The notes beneath the pieces were generated by a model that did no database searches, was not told the DNA's origin, and saw nothing but the letters and a program-made list of their open reading frames with translations. The position numbers and the translations under genes are program-made. Of a DNA stretch of 64,000 nt, positions 18,063 to 26,029 are shown one piece after another. Source of the DNA: Siccirubricoccus deserti (GTDB lineage: Bacteria > Pseudomonadota > Alphaproteobacteria > Acetobacterales > Acetobacteraceae); the NCBI RefSeq assembly GCF_014283215.1, contig NZ_JACOMF010000004.1, positions 204,669 to 268,668 on the forward strand. Reading direction: 5' to 3'. Each line of letters begins with the position of its first letter. Position 1 is the stretch's first letter.

Positions 18063-18290
18063 ATGAAGTCCGACATCCATCCCGAGTACCACGAGATCAA
18101 CGTCGTGATGACCGACGGCACCACGTACAAGACGCGGTCCTGCTACGGCAAGGCGGGCGATACAATCCGCCTCGATATCGATCCGAAGTCGCATCCGGCC
18201 TGGACCGGCGTGCAGCGGGTGATGGACACCGGCGGCCAGGTGGCCAAGTTCAACAAGAAATTCGCCGGCATCGGCGCCCGCAAGAAGTAG
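18063..18290 (+). CDS. rpmE: 50S ribosomal protein L31
   Basis: A 75-residue bL31. The sequence begins [20 protein letters not shown] and contains [19 protein letters not shown] and SHPAWTG, which match the alphaproteobacterial form. The zinc-binding CxxC pairs of the C+ form of L31 are missing, so this is a C- type. It stands alone on the plus strand and ends 44 bp before a strong hairpin. The ATG lies a few bases after an AC-rich stretch (GAGCACGCC) rather than a strong Shine-Dalgarno. Confidence 0.96.
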   Translation: MKSDIHPEYHEINVVMTDGTTYKTRSCYGKAGDTIRLDIDPKSHPAWTGVQRVMDTGGQVAKFNKKFAGIGARKK

Positions 18291-18334
18291 CCTGGCGACC
18301 GCTTCGCCGTCGCCCTATCGGTGTTTTTCGGCAG

Positions 18335-18366
18335 CGCCGCCCCTCTTGAACCGGGGGGCGGCGTTT
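18335..18366 (+). terminator. Rho-independent terminator after rpmE
   Basis: A perfect 9-bp stem (CGCCGCCCC with GGGGCGGCG), an 11-base loop and a short TTT run, 44 bp after the rpmE stop. Confidence 0.7.
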
Positions 18367-18399
18367 GCCAATTTCGCCCTGTCAGGAATGCCCGCTCGG

Positions 18400-18503
18400 G
18401 GTTCCTGGCGCGGTTCCCGCCGCCATCCGGTGCCCGCATGGGGCCGACTGGCGAGGAGCCGCCGGATCAATCGGACCTTGCTCCCGTCAGGAGGTTCCAG
18501 ACC
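18400..18503 (+). promoter_or_regulatory. ROSE-like RNA thermometer in the hsp20 leader
   Basis: The leader of the hsp20 gene ends with TTGCTCC (18478-18484), a five-base loop (CGTCA) and AGGAGG (18489-18494), nine bases before the ATG. In ROSE elements of alphaproteobacterial small heat-shock genes a U(U/C)GCU stretch followed by CC folds back on the AGGAGG ribosome binding site, with a G-G mispair, and melts on heating. Here CUCC pairs with GGAG and the G-G mispair position is kept. GC-rich stretches at 18418-18475 could form the upstream hairpins. The assignment rests on this motif; the full fold was not computed. Confidence 0.55.
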
Positions 18504-18998
18504 ATGAATGCTCTCGATTTCTCGCCCCTGTTCCGCACTGCAATCGGCTTCGACCGGTTGGCCCGTGTGCTGGAGACGGCGCGCACCTCCACCGAAAACC
18601 AGGGCTACCCCCCCTACAACATCGAGAAGACCGGTGAGGACACCTATGTCCTGACCATGGCTGTTGCCGGCTTCGGCGAGGCCGACCTCGATATCGTGGC
18701 GCGGGACAATGTCCTGACCATCACCGGCCGCGCCCCGCAGCCGGAGGAGGGCCGCAGCTTCCTGCACCGTGGAATCGCCGGCCGCGCCTTCGAGCGGCGC
18801 TTCGTTCTCGCCGACCATATCGTGGTCGATGGCGCCCAGCTCGAGAACGGGCTGTTGCAGCTCGGCCTCAAGCGGGTGGTGCCGGAAGCGCTGAAGCCGC
18901 GCCGGATCGAGGTGCAGAGCCGCCGGCCGGCGCTGGCGAACGATGCCCCGGCGCCGCAGGCGGACAACACCCAGGCGCCGCAGGCCGCGGCCGCCTGA
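18504..18998 (+). CDS. Small heat-shock protein (Hsp20 family)
   Basis: A 164-residue chaperone with an alpha-crystallin domain that holds unfolding proteins for refolding by DnaK/ClpB. The N-terminus MNALDFSPLFRTAIGFDRLA is the IbpA-like class A start. The domain begins near YPPYNIEKTGEDTYVLTMAV (about residues 35-54), with VARDNVLTITGRA and the class A mark RGIAGRAFERRF (near 90-101). An IEV-type C-terminal anchor (RRIEVQSR) follows, and then an Ala/Pro/Gln-rich tail of about 25 residues. The ATG at 18504 follows AGGAGG by nine bases. Regulation by a ROSE-like leader is likely. Confidence 0.93.
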   Translation: MNALDFSPLFRTAIGFDRLARVLETARTSTENQGYPPYNIEKTGEDTYVLTMAVAGFGEADLDIVARDNVLTITGRAPQPEEGRSFLHRGIAGRAFERRFVLADHIVVDGAQLENGLLQLGLKRVVPEALKPRRIEVQSRRPALANDAPAPQADNTQAPQAAAA

Positions 18999-19037
18999 GC
19001 TGAGCGATTGGTGCCCGGTCACGACGGGCGCCGACCC

Positions 19038-19066
19038 GGCCGGCGGGTCATCCCGCCGGCCTTTTT
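19038..19066 (+). terminator. Rho-independent terminator after hsp20
   Basis: A perfect 10-bp stem (GGCCGGCGGG with CCCGCCGGCC), a TCAT loop and a run of five T on the plus strand. It lies 39 bp after the hsp20 stop and just before the convergent DUF1192 gene. Confidence 0.9.
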
Positions 19067-19075
19067 CTGCCTCCG

Positions 19076-19273
19076 TCAGCCAGCGCCGGGCGGCCGGCGG
19101 AACAGCGCATCCACCGCGCCCCGATGCGCCTCCCGCGTCGCAATCGCCGCTTCGGCCCGGGCGATCTCCGCCTGCAGCCGGGCGATGTAATCGCGCAATT
19201 CTGCCACACCCCAACTGTCCAGCACCGCGGGTGTGAAGCCGGTGACCGGCCGTGGGCGTTCCTCCTCGATCAT
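19076..19273 (-). CDS. DUF1192 family small protein
   Basis: A 65-residue protein. It starts MIEEERPRPVTGFTPAVLD, followed by the DUF1192 core SWGVAELRDYIARLQAEIAR and a second helix with REAHRGAVDALFRR. The family is found in alphaproteobacteria and has no known function; the helices suggest a coiled coil. The ATG at 19273 is six bases after GGAGGA, whereas the ATG two codons further upstream would have no spacing. The gene lies convergent to hsp20 and divergent from the DUF1013 regulator. Confidence 0.75.
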   Translation of the reverse strand: MIEEERPRPVTGFTPAVLDSWGVAELRDYIARLQAEIARAEAAIATREAHRGAVDALFRRPPGAG

Positions 19274-19411
19274 GCGCATTCCTCCCTCACGCGCCAGGAC
19301 GGGCAATTCCTTTTCCGTTGCGGGCTTTGACCCGGTCCGGCACCGCCTCTATATGCCACGCCATTGCCGCGGCGCGGCTGCCTGCCCCGCGCCTTCCGGA
19401 AGGTTCATTCC

Positions 19412-19990
19412 ATGACCCAGCCTCTGATGCCGAAGGCCACCGCCGTGTGGCTGATCGAAAAGACTTCCCTGACCTTCGAGCAGGTTGCGGATTTCGTCGG
19501 CATGCACCCGCTCGAGGTACAGGCCATCGCCGACGGCGAGGTGGCTCAGGGCATCATTGGTTACGACCCGGTTCTCAACGGCCAGGTCACGCGCGAGGAG
19601 ATCGCCCGCTGCGAGGCCGATCCGAACGCCCGGCTGCACCTCTCCACGACGGCCCTGCCGACGCCCAAGGCCCGCGGCAAGGGGGCCAAATATACCCCGG
19701 TTTCCAAGCGCAACGACCGGCCGGACGCCATCGCCTGGGTACTGCGGAACCATCCGCAGCTGACCGATGTGGCAATCGGCAAGCTGCTCGGCACCACCAA
19801 GGAAACGATCGCCAAGGTGCGCGACAGGACCCATTGGAACAGCGCCAACATCAAGCCGCGCGACCCGGTGATCCTTGGCCTCTGCAGTCAGTCCGACCTG
19901 AACGCGGCGCTGATCGCCGCCGGCGATCGCGCGCCGGATACCGCGCCCCCCCCGGCCTACCCGGACCCGGCCGAGGAGAACGCGGCCTGA
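19412..19990 (+). CDS. DUF1013 (TrcR-type) cell-cycle/transcription regulator family protein
   Basis: A 192-residue member of DUF1013, a family nearly restricted to alphaproteobacteria. The N-terminus MTQPLMPKATAVWLIEKT is very characteristic, and so are FVGMHPLEVQAIADGEVAQG and LNGQVTREEIARCEADP. The central segment RPDAIAWVLRNHPQLTDVAI and the following LGTTKETIAKVRDRTHWN look like two helix-turn-helix units. The acidic, Pro/Ala-rich tail is variable. The ATG at 19412 follows GGAAGG. The family annotation as a transcriptional regulator is from family knowledge; its targets cannot be read here. It is divergent from DUF1192. Confidence 0.88.
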   Translation: MTQPLMPKATAVWLIEKTSLTFEQVADFVGMHPLEVQAIADGEVAQGIIGYDPVLNGQVTREEIARCEADPNARLHLSTTALPTPKARGKGAKYTPVSKRNDRPDAIAWVLRNHPQLTDVAIGKLLGTTKETIAKVRDRTHWNSANIKPRDPVILGLCSQSDLNAALIAAGDRAPDTAPPPAYPDPAEENAA

Positions 19991-20006
19991 AGCCAGGCGT
20001 GTCGGG

Positions 20007-20177
20007 TCAGTCGCTGCGGCGAAGCCGTTCGATCTCCTCCTTCAGTCGCAATTTTTCGAGTTTCAGCCGGGTGAGCATCGTCTCATCCGGTTTAGGCCGG
20101 GCATCCTCCTCGCCGATTTGCCGTTCAAGCACCGCGTGCCGTTGCTCAAGTGAGCGGAGCCTCGGACCTTCGTGCAT
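20007..20177 (-). CDS. YdcH/DUF465 family small coiled-coil protein
   Basis: A 56-residue, strongly charged helical protein with the YdcH pattern: an N-terminal LRSLEQRHAVLERQIGEEDA helix and a C-terminal LTRLKLEKLRLKEEIERLR helix separated by a short turn. An excellent AGGAGG lies upstream of the ATG (reverse of the bases at 20184-20189). The family function is unknown. It is transcribed away from a second YdcH-type gene at 20335, with 157 bp between them that must hold both promoters. Confidence 0.8.
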   Translation of the reverse strand: MHEGPRLRSLEQRHAVLERQIGEEDARPKPDETMLTRLKLEKLRLKEEIERLRRSD

Positions 20178-20334
20178 GCGGCAACCTCCTTTGCAGTTGT
20201 ATCGCTGGGCAGTTCTGGATTGGCATGGCCGTTGGCAGAGGGCGATGGCGCACTGTTGCGCCCGCGCCGGGGCATGGTAATGGCGGCCTCCATCGGATTG
20301 CACCCTTTCCTTCAGCGCCCGAGCCCCCGCCCCG

Positions 20335-20535
20335 ATGCTCGATGATCGTGAATCCTTGCTGCGCCGCCTACACGAGATGCGGAGCGAGCATCGCGACCTG
20401 GACACCGTCATCGCCCGGCTGGAAGGCGCCCGATCGGATCAGCTGCAGTTGCAGCGGCTGAAGAAGCGCAAGCTGAAGCTGAAGGATGAGATCACCTGGC
20501 TGGAGAGCCGGCTTGTCCCTGACATCATCGCCTGA
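20335..20535 (+). CDS. YdcH/DUF465 family small coiled-coil protein
   Basis: A 66-residue paralogue of the divergent small protein. It reads [20 protein letters not shown], then [13 protein letters not shown] and [20 protein letters not shown], the DUF465 two-helix hairpin. Its 3' end overlaps the likely purE start by about 23 bp, which implies cotranscription with purEK. The function is unknown. Confidence 0.82.
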   Translation: MLDDRESLLRRLHEMRSEHRDLDTVIARLEGARSDQLQLQRLKKRKLKLKDEITWLESRLVPDIIA

Positions 20536-21025
20536 GTCCGGCCTGGCCACCCCCGTGGTCGGCATCATTATGGGCAGCCGCTCCGATTGGGAGACGATGC
20601 GCCATGCCGCCGAGACGCTGGAAAAGCTGGGCGTTCCGCATGAAACCCGGGTCGTCTCGGCCCACCGCACCCCGGCGCGGTTGGTGGAATACGCCAGCGG
20701 CGCCCGCGACCGCGGCCTCCGGGTGATCATTGCCGGGGCCGGCGGGGCGGCGCACCTGCCGGGCATGGCGGCGGCGATGACCCCGCTGCCGGTGCTCGGC
20801 GTGCCGGTGGAAAGCCATGCTCTGAAGGGCATGGACAGCCTGCTGTCGATCGTCCAGATGCCGGGCGGCGTACCGGTCGGGACACTGGCCATCGGCCGCG
20901 CCGGCGCTATCAACGCGGCACTGCTGGCGGCGGCGATCCTGGCACTCTCGGATCCCGCGCTGGCGCAGCGGCTGGATGAATGGCGGGTGGCGCAGACCGC
21001 TGGCGTGCCGGACGAGCCGGCATGA
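20513..21025 (+). CDS. purE: N5-carboxyaminoimidazole ribonucleotide mutase
   Basis: PurE converts N5-CAIR to CAIR in purine synthesis. The class I PurE pattern is clear: [20 protein letters not shown] near the N-terminus, [13 protein letters not shown] near residues 49-61, then [14 protein letters not shown] and [20 protein letters not shown]. The start is uncertain: the TTG at 20513 is preceded by GGAG with seven bases of spacing and gives 170 residues, whereas the ATG at 20486 adds nine residues. It overlaps the YdcH gene upstream and ends with an ATGA overlap into purK. Confidence 0.93.
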   Translation: MSLTSSPESGLATPVVGIIMGSRSDWETMRHAAETLEKLGVPHETRVVSAHRTPARLVEYASGARDRGLRVIIAGAGGAAHLPGMAAAMTPLPVLGVPVESHALKGMDSLLSIVQMPGGVPVGTLAIGRAGAINAALLAAAILALSDPALAQRLDEWRVAQTAGVPDEPA

Positions 21026-22158
21026 GCCAGGCCGCGGGCTCCTTCCCATTGCCGCCGGGCAGCACCATCGGCATCCTCGGCGGCGGCCAGCTCGGCCGGA
21101 TGTCGGCGATGGCGGCGGCCCAGCTCGGCTACCGCTGCCACGTCTTCGCGCCGGACGCCGACAGCCCTGGCATGCAGGTGGCCGCCGCCGCCACCGTCGC
21201 GGCCTATGAGGATGCCGCCGCCCTGGCGCGCTTCGCCGCCGCGGTGGATGTGGTGACCTTCGAATTCGAGAATGTCCCGGCCGAGACCCTGGCGGCGCTG
21301 GAACCCCTCGCCCCCTGCCGCCCCGGCGTCGGGGTGCTTCGGGTCTGCCAGGACCGGCTGGCCGAGAAATCCTTCCTGGAACGCGCCGGGGTACCGGTTG
21401 CCTCCTGGCGCGGGGTCGAGTCGGAGGCCGGGCTGGCCGAGGCCATCGCCACCGTCGGCCTGCCGGCGGTGCTGAAGACCACCCGCCTCGGCTACGACGG
21501 CCGCGGCCAGGCGGTCGTCCGCACCCCGGCGGAAGCCGCCGAGGCTTTCGCCAGGCTGGCGCCGAAGCCGTTGATCCTGGAAGCCTTCGTGCCCTTCGTG
21601 GCGGAGCTCTCGGCGATCGTCGCCCGTGGCGCCGATGGCGCGGTCGCGGTCTATGACGCGGTGGAGAACCGTCATCGCAACCATATCCTCGATCTCAGCT
21701 TCGCCCCGGCGCGGGTGCCAGCGGCGGTAGCGGAACAGGCACGTGGCCATGCCGCTTCGGTGGCGACGGAACTCGGCCTGGTCGGCGTGCTGGCGCTGGA
21801 GCTCTTCCTGCTTGCGGACGGCAGGCTGCTGGGCAACGAGATCGCGCCGCGGCCGCACAACTCCGGCCACTGGACCATGGACGGCTGCGCCACCAGCCAG
21901 TTCGGCCAGCATATCCGCGCAGTCGCCGGGTTGCCTCTGGCATCGCCGGCTCGTCATCACGACGTGGTGATGAAGAACCTGGTCGGGACCGAGGGGCTGG
22001 CGCTATGGCCCGCGCTGCTGGCTGAACCGGATGTGGTGCCGCACCTCTACGGCAAGGCGGAGGCCCGGCCCGGCCGCAAGCTGGGTCATGCAAACCGGCT
22101 TTTTCCTTACGAATCGATGGCGACGCAGGACGAAGCGGAGCTTCTGTCCAGGCTGTGA
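21022..22158 (+). CDS. purK: N5-carboxyaminoimidazole ribonucleotide synthase
   Basis: PurK makes N5-CAIR from AIR, bicarbonate and ATP, and PurE uses the product. The 378-residue ATP-grasp enzyme starts near [20 protein letters not shown], with [19 protein letters not shown] near residues 78-96 and [18 protein letters not shown] near 147-164. The late segment [19 protein letters not shown] is the family's metal and substrate region. The ATG overlaps the purE stop. No terminator was seen directly after it. Confidence 0.95.
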   Translation: MSQAAGSFPLPPGSTIGILGGGQLGRMSAMAAAQLGYRCHVFAPDADSPGMQVAAAATVAAYEDAAALARFAAAVDVVTFEFENVPAETLAALEPLAPCRPGVGVLRVCQDRLAEKSFLERAGVPVASWRGVESEAGLAEAIATVGLPAVLKTTRLGYDGRGQAVVRTPAEAAEAFARLAPKPLILEAFVPFVAELSAIVARGADGAVAVYDAVENRHRNHILDLSFAPARVPAAVAEQARGHAASVATELGLVGVLALELFLLADGRLLGNEIAPRPHNSGHWTMDGCATSQFGQHIRAVAGLPLASPARHHDVVMKNLVGTEGLALWPALLAEPDVVPHLYGKAEARPGRKLGHANRLFPYESMATQDEAELLSRL

Positions 22159-22335
22159 CGAATTTGCCATGACCGCCTGTGGCATCAGCGCCACATCGAT
22201 CCGGATTTGGTCGTTCCCCGGGTGCCACGGATCGCTTCCGATGCTAGGTTGTAATCGATGCAGCGTTGCGACCCGACCTTGATGCGGTACGGCGCAGTGG
22301 CTGTCAGCCTCTATGAATCCGAGGAGAATGTGAGG

Positions 22336-23373
22336 ATGAACCTCAAGAAGGCCCTTCTGGCCGCTACGGTGCTGGCGCTGCCGGTGGCCGCGCAGGCCCA
22401 GCCCGTCACGGGCCTCTACGTCGGCGCCGGCGCTGGCCTGAACTTCCACCAGGATTCCAACGACAGCGGCACCCGCGTGCGCTACGAGGATGTCGGCGGC
22501 GTCGGCCTGGCCTCCATCGGCTGGGGCTTCGGCAACGGTCTCCGCGCCGAGGTCGAGGGCAACTACCGCCAGAACGCGGTCGACCGCGTCACGGTCAGCG
22601 GCGTCCGCGCCGGCTCCAGCGGCTACCTCAACAACTACGGCGTGATGGTCAACGCGCTGTATGACTTCAACATGGGCGCCCTGTCCCCCTACGTCGGCGT
22701 CGGCGTCGGCTACGGCTGGGTCGAGGCGAAGAACGTCCGCCTCGCCGGTCCGGGTGGCGTGACGGGTCGGGTCGACGACACCGACAGCCAGTTCGCCTAC
22801 CAGGGCATCGCCGGCGTGTCCTACAACCTCACCCGCATGGTGCCCGGCCTGGCGGCGACCGCCGAGTACCGCTTCTACGGCACGCTGGACCCTGAGTTCC
22901 GGGTGACCAGCAACATCGGCTCCACCACCGTGAAGCCGACCAACTACAACCACAGCGTGCTGATCGGCCTGCGCTACGCCTTCAACACCCCGGCCCCGGC
23001 GCCGGTCGTGGCCCCGGCCCCGGTTGCGCCGGAGCCCGCCATCGCCCGCACCTATCTGGTGTTCTTCGATTGGGATCGGGCCGACCTGACCGACCGCGCC
23101 CGGCAGATCGTCGCCGAGGCCGCCTCCGCCGCGCCGCGGGTGCAGTCCACCCGCATCGAAGTGGCCGGGCACGCCGACCGCTCCGGCACGCCGCAGTACA
23201 ACCAGCGCCTGTCGCAGCGCCGCGCCGATGCGGTGGCGGCCGAGCTGGTCCGCCGCGGCGTTGCCCGCACCGCCATCACCGTCACCGCCTTCGGCGAGAG
23301 CCGCCCGCTGGTGCCGACCGCCGATGGCGTGCGCGAGCCGCAGAACCGCCGCGTCGAGATCGTTCTGCGCTAA
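22336..23373 (+). CDS. OmpA-like outer membrane beta-barrel protein (first of a tandem pair)
   Basis: A 345-residue outer membrane protein. The signal peptide is MNLKKALLAATVLALPVAAQAQ. The N-terminal part, from about PVTGLYVGAGAGLNFH to residue 220, is an 8-strand-type barrel rich in alternating aromatic residues (YVGVGVGYGWVE). A Pro/Ala hinge (PAPAPVVAPAPVAPEPA) leads to a C-terminal OmpA domain that binds peptidoglycan, with IEVAGHADRSGTPQYNQRL and LSQRRADAVAAEL. The ATG follows GAGGAGAATGTGAGG. A strong terminator follows. The next gene is a close paralogue. Confidence 0.92.
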   Translation: MNLKKALLAATVLALPVAAQAQPVTGLYVGAGAGLNFHQDSNDSGTRVRYEDVGGVGLASIGWGFGNGLRAEVEGNYRQNAVDRVTVSGVRAGSSGYLNNYGVMVNALYDFNMGALSPYVGVGVGYGWVEAKNVRLAGPGGVTGRVDDTDSQFAYQGIAGVSYNLTRMVPGLAATAEYRFYGTLDPEFRVTSNIGSTTVKPTNYNHSVLIGLRYAFNTPAPAPVVAPAPVAPEPAIARTYLVFFDWDRADLTDRARQIVAEAASAAPRVQSTRIEVAGHADRSGTPQYNQRLSQRRADAVAAELVRRGVARTAITVTAFGESRPLVPTADGVREPQNRRVEIVLR

Positions 23374-23855
23374 GCCGCAGACCGACCTCTTCGCATTGAC
23401 CGGAAAGGGGCGCCTCGCGGCGCCCCTTTTTGCGTCAAGGGTGCAGCGCATCACGTTCAGCACTGCCGCAGTCCGGACAGCAGCAGCGCCGGCCGCATCG
23501 CGGCGGCTTTGGCCCAACGGTGGTCATCAACGTTTCGCGCGCAGCGAACTCTCGATCCAGGGACGTCGGGCGGCCAAGCCCGCCGCCCTCGCAATCCAAA
23601 ATTGCGACCGTAGGTTATGGCAACGGCAGGCAATTTAATGCTGCGCGACAAAATCACCCGCATTGCCGGCGCCGTGTACTGCACCTTACGCCGGCCGGCG
23701 CTGGACTCTGTGGCTTGGCGGCAACAGGCGGCAGCGATGCATCAGCCCCGGCGAACCCGGAGCGGCCAGCTTCATTGAGGTAGCGACCGCATACTGTTGG
23801 AGCACCGGTTTCCCGCTTCGCCCTGGCAGTTGCGTCGTTGCAACGGAGATGACCA
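23374..23855 (+). other. 482-bp gap between the two OmpA-like genes
   Basis: No gene seen. It holds the terminator of the first copy, then a stretch that is less GC-rich than its surroundings (about 23590-23660). The last part must hold the promoter and leader of the second copy. No repeat or recognisable RNA was found by reading. Confidence 0.5.
23404..23431 (+). terminator. Rho-independent terminator after the first OmpA-like gene
   Basis: Eight-base GC-rich stem GGGGCGCC with GGCGCCCC, extended by A:T pairs to 11 bp, a TCGC loop and a run of five T. Confidence 0.9.
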
Positions 23856-25013
23856 ATGAACTTTAAAAGGGCCCTGCTGGCTACAGCGCTGCTGTCGGTG
23901 CCGGCCCTGGCGAATGCCCAGCCAGTCACCGGCCTCTACATCGGCGCTGGCGCCGGCGTGAACTGGATCAACAATCCGGAACGGTGGGACATTTCCGGCA
24001 ATACCGTCGCCGGTAACTTCGGGCTGCCGCCGGGCGTCCAGATCAACAATGCCGGCAAAGCCAATTTCGAGACTGGCTGGGCCGGCGTGGTCAGCATCGG
24101 CTGGGGCTTCGGCAATGGCGTCCGAGCGGAAGTCGAAGGCAATTACCGCAGCAACGAGGTCGACAGCATCCGCGGCTTCGGCCTGGCGCCGGTCGGTCGC
24201 ACCGGCGGGTTCCAGCAAAGCTACGGCGTCATGGTGAACGCCTTCTATGACTTCGACTTCGCCAACTTCGGCCTGGGCCAGAGCATCTTCCAGCCTTATG
24301 TCGGCGCGGGCGTCGGCTATGTCTGGACCGATTTCCGCAACATGCGTGGCGTGAGCGCAGCCAACGGCCTGGTCTTCAACGCCAACGACACCGATGGGCA
24401 ATTCGCCTATCAAGCCATTGCCGGCGTCGCCACCCCGCTCACCTGGCTTGGCATCACCGGCCTGACCCTGACCGCCGAATACCGGTTCATGGGCACCCTG
24501 CAGCCGGAGATCTTCACGACGGTCAGCAACCCTGCCACCGGCAACGCAGTGGCAGCCGGCACGATCGAGGTGGAGAAGTACAACCACTCGGTCATGCTTG
24601 GCCTGCGCTACGCGCTGTTCCAGCCGCCGGCGCCACCGCCGCCGGTCGCCCAGGCCCCGGCGGTTGCCCCGGCTCCGGCGCCGGCCCGGACCTACCTGGT
24701 GTTCTTTGACTGGGACCGTGCCGACCTGACCGCCCGTGCCCGCGAGATCATCGGCGAGGCGGCGACCAACTCGCGTCGGGTGCAGTCCACCCGCATCGAA
24801 GTGGCCGGCCACGCCGACCGTTCCGGCACGCCGCAGTACAACCAGCGCCTGTCACAGCGCCGCGCCGATGCGGTGGCCGGCGAGCTGGTGGCCCGCGGCA
24901 TCAGCCGGAACGAGATCACCGTCACCGCCTTCGGCGAGAGCCGGCCGCTGGTGCCGACCGCCGATGGCGTGCGCGAGCCGCAGAACCGGCGTGTGGAGAT
25001 CGTCCTGCGCTGA
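23856..25013 (+). CDS. OmpA-like outer membrane beta-barrel protein (second of a tandem pair)
   Basis: A 385-residue paralogue of the preceding gene. The signal peptide MNFKRALLATALLSVPALANAQ is followed by PVTGLYIGAGAGVNWINN, the barrel, a Pro/Ala hinge (PAPPPPVAQAPAVAPAPAPA) and the same OmpA domain (RTYLVFFDWDRADLTARARE, then EVAGHADRSGTPQYNQRLSQ). The DNA of the C-terminal domain is nearly identical to the first copy over long runs. The barrel is about 40 residues longer with insertions in the loops. The ATG follows GGAGATGACCA. A GC-rich hairpin follows the stop. Peptidoglycan anchoring is likely; the barrel role is unknown. Confidence 0.92.
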   Translation: MNFKRALLATALLSVPALANAQPVTGLYIGAGAGVNWINNPERWDISGNTVAGNFGLPPGVQINNAGKANFETGWAGVVSIGWGFGNGVRAEVEGNYRSNEVDSIRGFGLAPVGRTGGFQQSYGVMVNAFYDFDFANFGLGQSIFQPYVGAGVGYVWTDFRNMRGVSAANGLVFNANDTDGQFAYQAIAGVATPLTWLGITGLTLTAEYRFMGTLQPEIFTTVSNPATGNAVAAGTIEVEKYNHSVMLGLRYALFQPPAPPPPVAQAPAVAPAPAPARTYLVFFDWDRADLTARAREIIGEAATNSRRVQSTRIEVAGHADRSGTPQYNQRLSQRRADAVAGELVARGISRNEITVTAFGESRPLVPTADGVREPQNRRVEIVLR

Positions 25014-25043
25014 GCAGGACGCGTCGAAGCACTGCCGTGAAGG

Positions 25044-25069
25044 GGGGGCGCCGCAAGGCGCCCCCTGTT
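25044..25069 (+). terminator. Probable terminator after the second OmpA-like gene
   Basis: A perfect 9-bp stem, GGGGGCGCC with GGCGCCCCC, a GCAA loop and a weak TGTTC tail, 30 bp after the stop. Confidence 0.6.
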
Positions 25070-25220
25070 CAATTCGCATCCCGGCGCGCAACCTCGGAGC
25101 GGTCGCCAGAAGGACTTCGAGGCGCGTGGCGCAACGCGCCTGGGTCAGCCGCCAGCCATAGGTGCCGGGACGCCCCCGATCTGCCGGTGCAGCCCTCGGC
25201 GGCGCTGCGCCTGGCTCGGA

Positions 25221-25298
25221 TTAGAGAACGTTGAACAGATAAAGCAGGATGATGATTGGAATGGGGAGACCGAGAAGCCAAAGCAGGATGCCGCGCAT
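25221..25298 (-). CDS. 25-residue hydrophobic membrane peptide
   Basis: A reading frame of 25 codons plus stop on the minus strand: MRGILLWLLGLPIPIIILLY followed by LFNVL. It is a single membrane helix with a Gly-hinge and a Pro-Ile-Pro turn. GGAAGG lies just upstream of the ATG at suitable spacing. Very short proteins with a similar WLLGIPIPII stretch are, to my knowledge, widespread in alphaproteobacteria without a function. The rest of the 350-bp gap between the neighbouring genes holds no other gene. Coding is inferred from the hydrophobic pattern, the ribosome binding site and this resemblance. Confidence 0.6.
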   Translation of the reverse strand: MRGILLWLLGLPIPIIILLYLFNVL

Positions 25299-25364
25299 GG
25301 GTGCCTTCCGTTGCGTTTCGATCAGGACCGAACGCCGCCCGCCCCGTTACGTACCTAGGCTCCC

Positions 25365-25910
25365 GTGTTCGTGACAGCATTGTCCCGGCGGCGCACTTTG
25401 GCGGCACTGCTCGCGCTCGGCGGCTGCGCCAGCGACCCAACAGCGGATTACCTGTTCGGCATCGGCGATCCAGTGCGTGGCGCTGCGCTATACGCGCCGC
25501 GCAATCTCGGCGACACCAGCCGCTGGAACGGCCGTCCGGCCGAGGCTGCGGTGGCCGTTGAACAGCTCGAATTCCTGGCCAATGAGCTGGCCACCAGCCC
25601 GCGCTACGCGCCGGAGGTCAGCCCCTCGGTATTGCAGCAATTGCAGATGGCGCGGGCGGAGATGCGAGGCTTCCTCGGCATCGCCGACACCGCCGCGCCG
25701 CCGCTGGTCATCGAGGCGATGCGTCGCACCGCCGAGGCCTTGCGGCGTGGCAGCCGGGCGGCGGCGGAGGCGGCGCTCAGCGGCCAGGCCTTCACCGCCG
25801 GACCGACCGTGACCCTCGCCCGGCTCGGCGCCATGCCGCGACTGCCGCGTACATCCGAGGCAGCGGGGGCGGTGGCGGCCGAGCTCGACCGGCTCGATCG
25901 CCGCCGCTGA
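25365..25910 (+). CDS. Hypothetical lipoprotein
   Basis: A 181-residue protein. The N-terminus MFVTALSRRRTLAALLALGG runs into the lipobox LGGC, so it is probably a Tat- or Sec-exported lipoprotein. The mature part carries YLFGIGDPVRGAALYAPRNL, then ELATSPRYAPEVSPSVLQQL and a helical C-terminus; I recognise no domain. The GTG start at 25365 is chosen because it gives the shortest signal peptide. It stands alone, between the OmpA-like genes and an alcohol dehydrogenase. Confidence 0.7.
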   Translation: MFVTALSRRRTLAALLALGGCASDPTADYLFGIGDPVRGAALYAPRNLGDTSRWNGRPAEAAVAVEQLEFLANELATSPRYAPEVSPSVLQQLQMARAEMRGFLGIADTAAPPLVIEAMRRTAEALRRGSRAAAEAALSGQAFTAGPTVTLARLGAMPRLPRTSEAAGAVAAELDRLDRRR

Positions 25911-26029
25911 TCCATCGCATTCACGCCAAAGGGCTGGTTCCTGATCGGCCCGAGCGCGCTTTTGCGTACCTTGTCAGATCGCGGGGCGCTTGCGGGTAAC
26001 CTGAACCCGCAAGGGCCAGGCCGCGGCTG

